A stretch of 64,000 nucleotides of DNA from Simmondsia chinensis (Eukaryota > Streptophyta > Magnoliopsida > Caryophyllales > Simmondsiaceae), in the NCBI GenBank assembly GCA_018398585.1, contig JAGTTD010000010.1, positions 6,341,501 to 6,405,500 on the forward strand. Reading direction: 5' to 3'. Below the pieces are notes generated by a model. It saw only the letters and a list, made by a program, of their open reading frames with translations. It was not told where the DNA came from and ran no database searches. Every line of letters starts with the position of its first letter. The stretch's first letter is position 1. The translations under genes and the position numbers were made by a program. This document shows, in pieces, positions 10,921-22,500 of the stretch.

Positions 10921-11353
10921 AGAACTGAACTAAGTTTCATTTGAAAATGCAAATACGATGTAGGTTATTCAAGTTGGTTCCAGAGTTAGATCATTATTCA
11001 ACTCAGAAGGTCTTTGTGAGCATTAGCTGAGTCAAGCTAACTCTTTTAGCTTAACAAGTATTAGTATTCAAGCTCAATAACTTATATGCCTGAACAAGCT
11101 ACAATCAGTCAACTTTAAACTAAATTATGAACTTAAATATAGGGTTGTTGATTGCTTCAAACCTAGACTGGTTTGGACTGAAGATCAAAACTGGTCTCTT
11201 TTGAGGAGAAAAGACTTAGTATAATATCCTTAGTATTATGTTAGTAGAATATTTTTTAGATATTTGAATACAATCCTATTTTTGTATAGCTTCTTTATAT
11301 ATACGATACAATAGGCACCTTGTTGGGTATACTCTCTAAAATATTATTTTACA

Positions 11354-11365
11354 TGATATCAGAGC
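11354..11365 (+). promoter_or_regulatory. primer-binding site of the copia element
   Basis: The sequence tgatatcagagc matches the initiator-Met tRNA primer site (TGGTATCAGAGC) at 11 of 12 positions and directly abuts the LTR end. Confidence 0.7.
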
Positions 11366-12150
11366 AAGCAAACCCTAATTACCTCCCTTAACCCTAATTT
11401 AAGCCCAAAGTGGCAACTACTCCTCCCCGCCCCCCCCCCCCCCCCCCCCCCCCCCAAAAAAAAATTCTGCTGCTTCCTCACCAAAAGCATAGAACACCTA
11501 GAGTTAGGAGTGTTCATAGTTCGATTAACCATACCAAAAAATATTTCAGTTTGGTTAACCGTAACTAAAATAGTCAAAATTCTCTAACTGTTACCATTGC
11601 CAAAATGACCGATTAATCGCTTTTCGGTAATTCGGTTCGGTAAAGCTAGCTAACTAATAATCGAAAAAAAATGCATAAAAATTGTAAAAACTCCAATTAA
11701 TGTGCAGAAAAATTATCGATGAATTTTGAAAGTAGTATATGCCGATTTTTGTTATTTTTCTTTTCCCAGCACTGTGCGTGTATCTTGGGTCTCTTTATAA
11801 GATATCAGTTTTTGTATCGTGAGTTTCCCTCGTTACTTAGCGAAAAAATGCTCTTGACTAGAACTAATTACTTATGACAATTTTTAACAAATGAGTAAGT
11901 TTTGTCTTGACACAATGACACAAGTGAATAAAGAATTCTAGACACCAAGTATATAAGATAGTTTTTACGCATAGTACTAGAGTACCAATTTTCCGTCAAT
12001 AACAGATTGAAGCATAGACAAGGAGGATGTCGAATCCAAATTTTCATTTGGCTAGCGAGGATTTTTATAGGGTTTAGTTTATTGTTTGACTTTTGAAATT
12101 CTTAATACATTAGAAAATACTAAAGTAATAAAATTATTTGTTAGGGAAAG

Positions 12151-12749
12151 TAGGGGTGTAAATGAATCGAGCCGAGCCGAGCACTCCCCTGTTCGATCTC
12201 GAGTTTAATAAGGTTTATTGAGCTAGAGTTCGAGCTGAGCTCTTATCGAGCTTTTCCAACTCTTGTTCAAGCTTGGTTCGATAAGAATTTAGTGTGTTAG
12301 ATACTCAGCTTGACTCCGCTCGTTAGGCTTATCAAGCCAAGTCGAGCTCGTTATCGAGCCGAGTCGAGCTCATTATCGAGCCCAATCGATCTTAAAACTG
12401 AACCAAGCTTGCTGTGGAGTCGAGCTCGCTATCGAGCCGAGCATTTGAGGTCACTATCGAGCCATTATCGAGCCACTTTTGAACACATATCAACTGTTAA
12501 CAAGCTCTTAATGAGCCCATAGCAAGCTTTTAATGAGCTCTTACCGAGCCCCTTCACGAGCTCCTATCGAACTGTTCGGGAACGTTAACGAGCCGAGTAC
12601 CCCCCTTGTTCGAACTAGGCTCATTAAGCTTATCGAGCCTACTCGAACTCTACTCGATAAGCTAACAAGCTGTCATAATGAACACAAACGAGTCCTAATT
12701 AATTTTGAACACAAGTAATTCAACGAACGTTTGGTTTGTTTACACCTTA
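12151..12749. mobile_element. nested hAT-like MITE, GAGCCGAGC-rich
   Basis: Ends are taggggtgtaaatga and gtttgtttacacctta. The 599-bp interior is built of 'gagccgagc', 'tatcgagcc' and 'aatgagctc' words with extensive self-complementarity. It is the same family as 5267-5720. The flanks agggaaag and aggaaaca match only partially. Confidence 0.7.
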
Positions 12750-12860
12750 AGGAAACAATAGATCTAATGAAATTTAAATATTGAACAATGATGAATAGGA
12801 AGATATGAACACACCATTAAATGAACTTATATTAATGTAGAATTTGTAACATACATAATA

Positions 12861-12915
12861 TGTGTGTGTGTGTGTAAGCATGCGTGTGCGTGCGTGCGTG
12901 AGTGTGTATGTATAT
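12861..12915. repeat. GT/GC microsatellite
   Basis: A (GT)n run grades into 'gcgtgcgtgcgtgagtgtgtatgtatata'. Confidence 0.9.
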
Positions 12916-13221
12916 ATTTGTTGTATTTCGATTAACATAAATGAACAAAATGATTAGCGTTACCGTTTTGAAATACCGCAAATTTTATCGGTTCGGTTAA
13001 CTGTACCAAAAATTCGGATCAATTAACCGCATTTTCGGGTTGGTATTTTGGTTATCGGTTTTTTTGAACACCCCTATCTAGAGCAACTCTCACATAACGC
13101 TCCTTTTTCTTTGGCAACCGCCTTTGCTTGCCAATCATCGCCTATGCTCATGTTGCTTGCACCACCACCTCCCAACAAACGAAGGCCCAATACCTTAGCG
13201 CTATAGTACCCTCCTCCCCTC

Positions 13222-16200
13222 ATGGCGCCACCTTCTCCACCGGAGTACATCATCTTGAGCACCACACAGCCTTCCCCGCCCATACGAATTGGTGAATCAA
13301 CTCCTAGTCTAGGCTCGGGTACTCTAATGGCAGCCCCACCCTACTCCTCGAGTCCATTGCCGTCCTCTTTGGTACCGCTTCGCACCCGTCGATGGTCCTT
13401 CCTCAATTTGGAGCCTTCTTATATGGTACCTCCTCTACTTCTCCCCCCCCTCTTACTCATGGCGAAATTAATATTTTATCGTCGACTTTACTCTTACCTT
13501 ACGCATCTTCCAATTTTCCCATGACCTACACCTCAAGTCTTGGCTACCCTCATGGTCAGTCGGTTTCACCGTCCTCTTCCCCGATGCCACTCTCTCTCCC
13601 TCTGTTGTCACGAGTCTCATTATAGTTAAACTCGAGCTTGCCATTGACTATCCTGCATGGAGTGAGTATATCTCAATGATTCTTCAAGCTCATCGTGTCA
13701 TGGGATTTGTCGATGACTCTTTTCCTTGCCCCCCACCCCCCAGAAAAATCACATCCAACAACCCGATGGCATCTTTATTATTAACTTCGATCATATTAAT
13801 TGGTCATTTACTAATAAAAAGATTAGGTCCTGTTTGTCTAGCTCCCTAACTCGTCCAGTATTAAATGATGTTATTCATCATCCCACTTCTAAAGGTATGT
13901 GGGATGCGCTTACAAAAAGATTCAGCAATCATTCCCTAGCAAAAGAATTTGACCTTTGCTCTCAAGTTGTTACTCTCCGTATAAAAAATAAGACCATATA
14001 CGTATACCTTACTGAGCTTAAAACCATAGTCGATAACCTTGCTGCCATAGATTCCCCAGTCTATAGTAGGGAGTTGAATCACTATGCCCTCTTTGGATTA
14101 CCCCCTGAATATGGTCCCTTAACGCCTTCACCCACAACTTCTTTCGGAACCTTGCCTTTGAACAACTAAAAACCACTTTACTAGATGAAAAAGTGGCTCT
14201 TACTTGGATTTAGGGACGTTCCAACCCTAATTATGGTCATGTCTTGGCTGCTATTAGACAATCTTAGGATTCTACAGGTGGTGGGCGTGACCGTGGTGGG
14301 CGTGGCTATGGTAGGTGTGGACGTAGGGGACAAGGACCCAATTCCAAATGCTAAGGATGACGTGGTTGTTGCAGTGGCGACATGATTATCCGGCACAACA
14401 GCCACCGTCACATGACGGTCATTTGCCACAGCTCAACTCGGGCTTGGGTTTGGGTCCGGGTGGTCCTAGTGGATTACCTTTGCACTTTCAGACTTGGGCA
14501 CGACCCTCAGGTACATCCTTTGGTCAGTCTAATGAGAGTATACTTGGATCTATGCTTCTTGTTTGTCAGATTTTATCAGGTAGGTCAAGCTGCCTCCCGC
14601 TATGCTCATCGATATGCCCAGACTGATCTATCCAATTCTCTATCGGCCATGTTTGTCTCTGATCCGTCTGACTGCACGTGGTACCCAGATTTCGGTGCAT
14701 CCAACCATATGACTTCGAACTCAGGTATTTTGAAAAATTTGCAATCTTATGCTGGTTCTAAATCTATTCAAGTTAGCAATGACTCTTTACTTCCTGTTTT
14801 TCATGTTAGCCCGTCTACTTTTCAAACGCGGTCTCCCCCTCTTGCCGCTGTCTAACGTTTTACTTATTTCTAGTCTTATGTATAACCTTTTATCTATTAA
14901 AAAAGTTTGTCCTGATAATAACTGTGTTATTGAATTTGACTCTCCTTCATTTTGTGTCAAGGAAAAAGCTACGGGGACACCCCTCCTCAGGATTCACTGT
15001 AATAGATCTCTCTACGTTTTTTTCCCTGGGCAGTCACCCCTGAACTACAGCATAGGCACTTAGGACACTTAGAAAATTTAGTTTTAGATATTTTAAACCG
15101 TCATTATTTACTTTTTACTAATTCTCGTTTGCTGAAACATTGCTATGCATGTTGTTTTGGAAAGTCTTGCAGACTTCCTTTTTCTTGTGTTATTCATATG
15201 ACTACTAAACCTTTACAAGTAATTCATTCTAATATTTGGCAAGCTCCTATTGCATCTAACTCCAATACGAAGGAAAGTTGAAGTTTTCTCCCTATTTTCT
15301 GATTTCAAAACCTTGTTGAAAGCCAATTTGACCTCAAGTTCAAGTTCTTTCAAAGTGATGGCAGTCGTAAGTTTGACAATCGTGCTATGAATAACAGAAA
15401 GGAGTGGCGGAACACCTTTGGAAGTGGAGGAAAGAATGGCATGCACTTTCGTCTTCTTGTCTTGATACTCCACAATAGAATGGAGTGGCGAACCGTAAGC
15501 ATCACTATATAAGTGAAATGATCCGGACACTACTTTTTAAATCTCGTTTGCATCCACTGTTTTGGGTTGATGCAGCCTACACTGGTTGTTATATTATAAG
15601 CTGTTTGCCCAGGCCAACTTTACAAAATCTAACTCCATTTGAAAAACTTTATCACTAGGTTGCATCTTCCTTGGGTATGCATCGCTCTACAAAGGGTATC
15701 ATTGTCTTGACCCGGTCATGGGCAGTGTTCATATTAGTCGTCACGTGCACTTTGTAGAACTATTTTTCCTTATCCTGAATTAGTGCCTGGTTCGGTGACA
15801 TCTTGCACTACAAGTCTTGTTAAGCTTCCCCTTCGTATCATGTCCATGACCTCGCCATCTATGTGTGGCTTGTTACTGTTGTCTCCCTTATCGGCAATCA
15901 CCTCCCCTTCTCTTCTATTGTCTTCTTCCTCTAGTCATGAGGTGGCGGCTATTCTCCTTTCGTCTATGCCTATCGTCACCAACGGTCAGGTTGGCTCTGC
16001 CACTCCCCCCTCTTGCTCGACTCGAGAGGGTGCCTCAGGTGCACCACAGAGTTTCTCTAACGATGACTTGATTGCCTCTTTTAAGGCTAATGATGTACCA
16101 TTTTCCACGCCTACTGAGCCCACTGTGTCACAAAATGTCCATTCCATGCTCACTAGGCTTAAAGAGGGCCTATGGAAGTCCAAACATATTTTGTCTTTGT

Positions 16201-17360
16201 CCTCTATCACTATCATACAGGAACCTACATGTTTTTCACAGGCTATTAAAAACCCTATTCTCTTTCTATATCTCTTCTATCTCTATCTCTATCCTCTATC
16301 TGTATCCTTATCTTTATCTTCATCTTATCTTATCTGTTGTTCTGTGCTTGATGTGGCATACTTTGAGTCTATTGTTTTGCTCGCCGTGTGTTTTGCCCTT
16401 CTCATGCTTTTGTTGCTTCTCCTGTTGACAGGTTTTTGGCCCATTGCTGCGGACCAATTTTTTAGGCTGGGGGTCCTCGGAAACAGCCTCCCTTCATGGT
16501 AGCCCTCTGAAGGGGGAAGGCTGTGTACATCTACACCCCCCCCCCCCCCCCCCCCCCGGCGAACCTGCTTATGCGGGTGCCCTTGGAGGCACTGGGTTAG
16601 TTGTTGTTGTTGTTCGTTGTTTGTTAAAAACCCGTAATGGAAAGAGGCCATGGCTGAAGAGCTTAACACACTCATGCTTAATCAAACTTGGGACCTCTTC
16701 CCTTTCTCATAATATGGTTGGTAGCACATGGAAGTACAAGGTCAAGTATAAACATGATGGTTTTGTTGGTCATTTCAAAGCTAGACTTGTGGCCTAGGGC
16801 TGTCACCAATGAGAGGGTCTTGACTGCTTTGAAACATTTAGCTCGGTAGACTTAAACCCTAACTGTTACGAACTCATGGTCCATTTGCCAACTTGACGTC
16901 AAAAATGTATTTTTATATGGTTTTTTTAACTGAAGAAGTTTATATGAAACAATCACGGCGCTTTGTACAAGTTCCTAACTATGTTTGTCGCCTGCGTAAA
17001 GCTCTCTATTCGCTCAAACATGCACTAAGAGCTTCGTTTTATAGTACGTTCCTCTATAATCTTGAGTTCCACTGTACTAGGGCAGATTCTTCTCTTTTCA
17101 TACATCAAACCCTCATTGGGATCTTCTGTCTTCTCCCATATGTTGATGATATTATTCTTACTTGTCTAAACTTATCTCATCTACAATGTTTTATTGCCTC
17201 CTTATCTACTAATTTTTCCATGAAGGACCTTGGCCCTCTTCACTACTTCTTTGGCATTGAAGCCAAACCCTCCCGACATGGTCTCTTCCTCACTCAGCAC
17301 AAATACACAACTGATCTCCTCAATAAGCATGACATGCTTGAGGCTACTAAACTTGTATAA
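13222..17360 (+). pseudogene. copia gag-pol remnant
   Basis: In order: gag N-terminal pieces (AIDYPAWSEYISMILQAHR near 13640, then WDALTKRF..KEFDLCSQV in 13726-14169); an RGG-like basic patch near 14280; protease WYPDFGASNHMT near 14680, where the usual D-T/S-G-A motif reads DFGA; a pre-integrase part; integrase (QFDLKFKFFQSDG near 15320, and a degenerate PQQNGVAER region near 15460-15500 with a stop at the second Q); and reverse transcriptase (STWKYKVKYKHDGFVGHFKARLV near 16730, YVDDIILT near 17140, FSMKDLGPLHYFFGIE near 17220). Several frames are needed. It is non-functional. Confidence 0.8.
16256..16623 (+). mobile_element. RTE LINE 3' UTR copy inserted in the copia RT region
   Basis: The 5' portion (16260-16440: 'tatctcta..' repeats, 'gatgtggcatactttgag', 'ttgctcgccgtgtgttttgccct') parallels 43030-43150 of the full RTE LINE. 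Then come the shared tail, a 20-C run and (TTG)n. It is bracketed by perfect ttaaaaaccc at 16246-16255 and 16624-16633, and the copia frame (..AIKNP | ..WKEAMAEEL) continues across. Confidence 0.85.
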
Positions 17361-17424
17361 ACACTTCTTCCAACCCATTAACCAAATGTGTGGTTCATAA
17401 TTCACCTTCTCATCTTTCAACCTC

Positions 17425-17520
17425 TCACAAGAGTCATCTCATATATATATACATACATACATATATTTATTTATTTGTTTATGTATGTATGCATGCGTGC
17501 ATGCATGCTTCCTTGCGTTT
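17425..17520. repeat. compound AT/ACAT/TTTA/GCAT microsatellite
   Basis: Runs of (AT)n, (ACAT)n, (TTTA)n and (TGCA)n follow one another where copia homology ends, possibly marking a deletion junction. Confidence 0.85.
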
Positions 17521-17689
17521 CACCATATTTAGGTTTGTTCAAATAAAGTGAATGAACTCTAGCTCAAGACTAGCTCATTTTGTCGATACACAAGTTGACT
17601 CATTTCTATCTCTAGATGAATGATTGGTCCCCTTCCCCTTCAAAAAATGAATGGAAAATATGATTATTTTCCTGTGTTTGCTACAAAAC

Positions 17690-17805
17690 CTCACGGAGTT
17701 TGTGTAAGTGGTAAGGAACTTGGATCTGACGAGTTGCATAGCATCAAATATGGGGTTCAAGTCCTACCAACTGATGCAAATAATTCTTTGCCATCCATTT
17801 AACAC
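17690..17805 (+). repeat. tRNA-derived SINE-like unit
   Basis: A box-A-like 'gtaagtggtaaggaactt' (17704-17721) and box-B-like 'gggttcaagtcc' (17753-17764) are spaced as in tRNA-derived SINEs; the 3' side runs into 'gatgcaaataattctttgcc'. No clear duplication was seen. Confidence 0.5.
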
Positions 17806-18166
17806 GTGAGTTCCAATTTACCATGTTGTGTATAAAAAAACATACGTACAATTGATGCAAGCAAACCAATGATTAGTTAGTTGATGCAATGGACTAACAT
17901 GACATAATAACACGACACAATTTGTGAAGAGAAACTACAAAAAGACTCAAGTTTGACACAAGCCGACATGATTTATCATTCTGAAAGAAACATAACTAAT
18001 TAACATATTTTCAGTATGGTAGTTGTTATTGTTAGGACAATAATTGTTATAGGCAGAGCAATAATGTGACTTGTAGTGAATAATATTACCCTTATTTATT
18101 TCTCCATATAATACAGCAAATATGAATACAACAAGATTTACTAGGCATCTTTTTGCAGAGTAATTT

Positions 18167-18562
18167 ATACCTTTAGTCCCTTAATTTTTCAAATTTATTC
18201 AAATTGATACCTCAACTTTATAACTTTGATCAAATTAATCCCTCATCTTTATAATTTTGTTTAAATTAGTCCGTCATCTTTATATCTTTGTTCAAATTGA
18301 TCCCTCATTTTTATAATCTTATTTAGATTAGTCTCTCATCTTTTCTTTTATTTAAAATGGTTCTCATGTTTCTTTTTTATAATAAAAATAGTCCCCAAAA
18401 TGTTGACTAAAATTAGGTAAAATTTTAAAAGATGAGGGACTAAGTTTGTTATAAAATAAATATAAGGGATAATTTTAAACAAAAAAAAATATAATTGACT
18501 AATTTAATCAAAATTAAAAATAATTAAGAGACCAATTTGAATAAATTTAGAAATACAGGAAC
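18167..18562. mobile_element. MITE-like fold-back with internal 40-bp tandem units, upstream of TOC34
   Basis: Arms 'aaatttattcaaattga' (near 18185) and 'caatttgaataaattt' (near 18532) are inverted. Between them are four imperfect units built on 'caaattgatccctcatctttataa'. It ends about 30 bp before the TOC34 promoter motifs, so it forms the distal edge of that promoter. Confidence 0.6.
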
Positions 18563-18591
18563 CCAAACAACTCCCTTTTTGCGAGCCCTAT

Positions 18592-18660
18592 TGGGCCAAC
18601 TCCAGATAGGGCCACAGAAAACAAAGCCCATTTCAACTATAAAAATGGCCCAAATTCACT
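18592..18660 (+). promoter_or_regulatory. TOC34 core promoter with site II motifs and TATA box
   Basis: TGGGCC at 18592-18597, AGCCCA (reverse TGGGCT) at 18625-18630 and GGCCCA (reverse TGGGCC) at 18647-18652 are site II elements, bound by TCP factors in many plant housekeeping and organelle-biogenesis genes. A TATA-like tataaaaa lies at 18638-18645. Transcription probably starts around 18670-18700, with an untranslated first exon ending near 18770-18784. That TCP factors act here is inference. Confidence 0.6.
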
Positions 18661-19057
18661 AATTCGCAGTAAAAGTCAAATACCCATTATCAGTACCGAC
18701 TACGCAGAGCAGAGGAGAGAGAAAATTGGGGGTTTTAACGAAAGCCCTTATCATCTTCATCGTCCTCATCCGTAACTGCAATCGTTGAGTATTTTACTCC
18801 ATTTTCTTTCTTAATTTTGTTCCAATTTCTGTTTACTTTCATCAATTAAATGCAGTAATTTGTATTCTCTCTCTTAGGGTTTGCTTGAATTTGCAGTTGG
18901 TAATCTTTCGGACCATTTTAATCGTTATTTTTGTGTTTCTGATAGGGAAACTTGTAATTTTATTGTTCAGATTTGTTAGTTCTCTATTGGCATGAGAATT
19001 GTTTTGATTTCTTTTTGATTACTAAAAGTCTATGCGAAAGGTGAGAAATTTGGTTCA

Positions 19058-19438
19058 GGGTAAATTACATGTTTGTACGCATATGTTCGGTGTATTAGTT
19101 TTTTAGTCCAAAAATTTTATGAAATAATATTTTAGTCTAAAAGTTAAAGTATATCAATAAAATAGTCAAAATGATGGTGTGAAAGGGTGTACAACTTGCC
19201 GTTATTTGTTGTTAAACCCACCATCCCTTTGCTATTCTTCTCATCCCGTATACAAACTGCAATGTTATGACACTGCTGACGAAGAGAAGTTAGGTGAGTG
19301 GCCTATTTTAGATCCTTGTGCACCTTGGACTAATTTGTTAAATACACGTAATTTCTAGACTAAAATATTATTTCATAAGATTTGTGGACTAAACAAGTTA
19401 ATATATTAAACCTCATGGTACTAATCTATAATTTACCC
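19058..19438. mobile_element. MITE in the TOC34 leader intron
   Basis: Inverted ends gggtaaattaca (19058) and tataatttaccc (ending 19438), with subterminal 'ttagtctaaaag' and 'tagactaaaata' arms also inverted. The 9-bp flanks tttggttca and atagtttca agree at 6 positions, compatible with an old Mutator-type duplication. A related remnant lies at about 63190-63310. Confidence 0.65.
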
Positions 19439-19592
19439 ATAGTTTCATCTTTAGGGTTTTGTTGAAATTGTGACTTCTGTTGGGACATTATTATGTGAAG
19501 AACTTGTTAGCTCATATTTAGTTATTTTGCGAATTGAGTATGAAATTGAAAATTAGGGGCCTTTTTCTGAAATTTCTAGGTCAAGGGAAAAC

Positions 19593-22500
19593 ATGGCAAT
19601 GCAGCCCAAGGAGTGGACTGGGATTCAACAGTTTCCGGCAGCAACGCAAACTAAATTGCTTGAATTGTTGGGGAAATTGAAGCAAGAGGTTGGATTCTTT
19701 GAGTGTTGAGTTTGAATTTTTGTTCCTATGAAACTCTCCTCCCTCAGCCCTGAAAAGAAGAAATTATCTTTATGAATTTGTCTCTTTTTTGTTGTAGAAT
19801 GTGGATACATTGACAATTTTAGTTATTGGGAAAGGCGGTGTTGGAAAGTCTTCTACCGTAAACTCACTTATTGGTGAAAGAGTAGTTGCTGTCAGTGCTT
19901 TTCAGGTATGCTATATTATTATGAACACTTTAGGTTTGAATAAATTATCCCCTGTCAGCCATTAATATCTTGATGCTTTGTCAGTCTGAAGGAATGAGAC
20001 CTGTCATGGTTTCGCGATCAAGGGCGGGATTTACGTTGAACATTATTGATACACCAGGTCTTGTAGAAGGAGGATATGTCAATGACCAGGCTCTTCAGAT
20101 CATTAAAAGGTTTGACCATTAAATACTTGTATGTTCGATTTATTTTACCAACTCTGGTCCCATGTATTGTGTTTTCTTCTTCCATACCATGCTCACGAAT
20201 TTCTTTTTCTGATTGGGTGGTGTTAGGTTGGTTTGAATTTCCTTTAAAATTGATTCATTGATGCATTTTCTTTGTAGAACTTTTTCTTATTTCATTTTCC
20301 TTGATAACCTTTCATATTGAGGTGTGGGATTTGCCTGCAAATGTATGCACCGATAGCCTCAAAAAGTGACCATCCTTTACCGTCTATATGATTAGCAGAG
20401 AGAATTTTGGAGGACTTTTTCTTTAATTGCTTTCTGGTTCATCATGCTGCCTGTTCTTGTAGATTTCTGTATCCAGCGGGGTTGCAGTCTTGCAGAGTTC
20501 ACTTGTCTTTGTAGAGAAAACTGTTTAAAATGGCTGTCAAAGTTTGAGATTAGGATACAACTGAATGATGAAACTACAACTGAACTGAAAGTGGCCAATG
20601 GTAAAGTTAGCCCTATGGAATTGTATCGGATTGGGATGACTGTCTGGTCAGAGTGCAAATTGGGTCTTGTGATTTTGGTGTCCTTGGCTTGAGGTTTTCA
20701 ATGTGATTATGTGAAAGAACCTCCAGTGTGGTAAGTCTGGGAAATTATTGTCTGATTAATTAACATGCTCTTTGATGGTTGAAAAGAGAGTTGGTAGTGG
20801 GTATGATGGTCTGTCAATCTTAGGTTGTTTGGACGACTAGCTAAGAACTCATGAAGTGCTTGGAGTATGAATGGAAGGGGCCTTGATCACATATTGTTAT
20901 TCCCGTAAATGGGCCAGGGGGTTTCACTGGGAATGCATAACCACCAGTGACACTTAGCAGGCCTTGTTAAGGTTGGAGACTGGTGGTATTCTAAACCGCT
21001 AATTCATGACTGGATTTATTGGAACCCAATGACGGTGACTCTTGGATTGTCGGGAGTTATGAATGTAGAGGCCTATAAATAGGACCTCTTGTGTTAAGGT
21101 TTAGGTATGAGGTTGAAAGAAAGGGACTAAAGATGTAGTCCAAAAGTGTGAGGTAGAGAGTGAGTGTAATACTCTGTTGTAATACTTCTGTTATAATAGT
21201 GAAATATATTGCTCCCCCTCCGTGGATGTAGGCTTCGGTTGAACCACGTAAATTCCGGTGTCTCAATTATTCCCCCATTCCCTTTATTCCACATTGCTAT
21301 TTCGGTTTATGGTTCGGTGATTCTGGCGGTCCTAACAACTAATATCGGAGAAGGTATTAGTTGTTGTGGAAGTTCATAACAAGCCTGTGTTGTTATGCAT
21401 TTTAGAATATTGGTTCTTGCGCCAAAAGCAGGGCATTTAGATCTTTATTCACATGTTAACCATCCAAACTTTTGGGCATCCAATTTCCCATCTGTCCTTT
21501 GGGTTCATGATCAATTGTATCAAGTGGAAGCCGGTATCTCTGATCATCAAGGAAATACGAAGGTTTCACTAATGAAGGTATGAGACAAGATGCTGTGGGA
21601 CAGCCAAATTACTAGTAGTTTGAAGGATATGCTAGAGTAAATTCTTTATCATATTGGAAGATAAATAGGTTATTGCAGAATTTGTTCTTTTGCGTATACC
21701 TTTTTTGGCTTCAACAGCGGTTCATTTAACTTTAAATTCATAATTATACTTTGTGTGCATTTTATTGACTATCTACTCACCTTCGAGCAATTCATTTTGT
21801 GCAAGAAGATAGGAATCTGCTTTATTTTCTTTGGCTCGCTATTTTCTACTTACTGTAGTTCTGTTTTTGCAGATTCCTTCTGGGTAAGACTATAGATGTT
21901 ATGCTATATGTGGATCGATTGGATGCATACAGAGTGGATAACCTTGATAGGCAGGTTATCAGAGCTATAACTGATAGTTTTGGCAAATCGATATGGCAGC
22001 GAACTATTGTTGTCCTGACCCATGCTCAGTTCTCTCCACCGGATGCGTTGACTTATGAAGAATTTTTCAGCAAACGATCAGAGGTTGTCCTGAAAACCGT
22101 TCGACAGGGAGCTCGGATAAAGAAGCAAGGCTCCCTTGTATGGCGTCTCTTACCTTTTTCATCAATTATTGAATATTCATCTCTTTCTTTCATTATTTAT
22201 TGTGGTGTATCTGTTACCCTTGATTCTATCTGTCATGCACGTGGGCTTGTTACTCAGTCTGCCTATGTCCACATGATACAGAAATTGTCATATCTGGAGT
22301 TAGTTTCCGAAACTGAGAAGCAAGTTTCTAAAACTTTTGTTATTGTTCTTGGTGTTCTAGTTTTGGTTTTTACTCAAACTTGGAGGGAAAAAAAAAAACA
22401 GATAACAGAAGACCAAAATTAGGGAAAATTGTTCTTAAAACCTACTTTTTAGTTTCTCAAAAACAAAAAACCGCAAATAGAAGATAAAGTACCAAACAGG

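Larger units (their letters stand above)
11505..13076. mobile_element. hAT-like non-autonomous element inside the copia leader
   Basis: Terminal inverted repeats are taggagtgttca (left) and tgaacacccct plus a (right). Flanking 8-mers cctagagt (11497-11504) and tctagagc (13077-13084) share 6 of 8 bases, consistent with an old 8-bp hAT duplication. The subterminal arms are rich in 'ggttaaccg' and 'cggttcggt' words. No transposase frame is present. The copia sequence resumes on the other side. Confidence 0.7.
11239..17400 (+). mobile_element. degenerate Ty1/copia retrotransposon with nested insertions
   Basis: An LTR end 'attttaca' at 11353 is followed by a primer site, then decayed gag, protease, integrase and reverse transcriptase along 13.2-17.4 kb. 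It has been interrupted by a hAT-like element at 11505-13076 (itself interrupted) and an RTE tail at 16256-16623. RNase H and a 3' LTR were not found; homology stops near 17400 at a microsatellite. Stops and frameshifts occur throughout, so it cannot move on its own. Confidence 0.8.

Noticed and set aside
15213..15530. A 105-codon minus-strand frame in the copia element
   Set aside because: The plus strand of the same stretch encodes decayed integrase (QFDLKFKFFQSDG and the following motif), so the minus frame is a shadow.
20444..20692. An 82-codon frame in the TOC34 intron
   Set aside because: It has no recognisable similarity, lies within an intron of a well-supported gene, and is of a length expected by chance.
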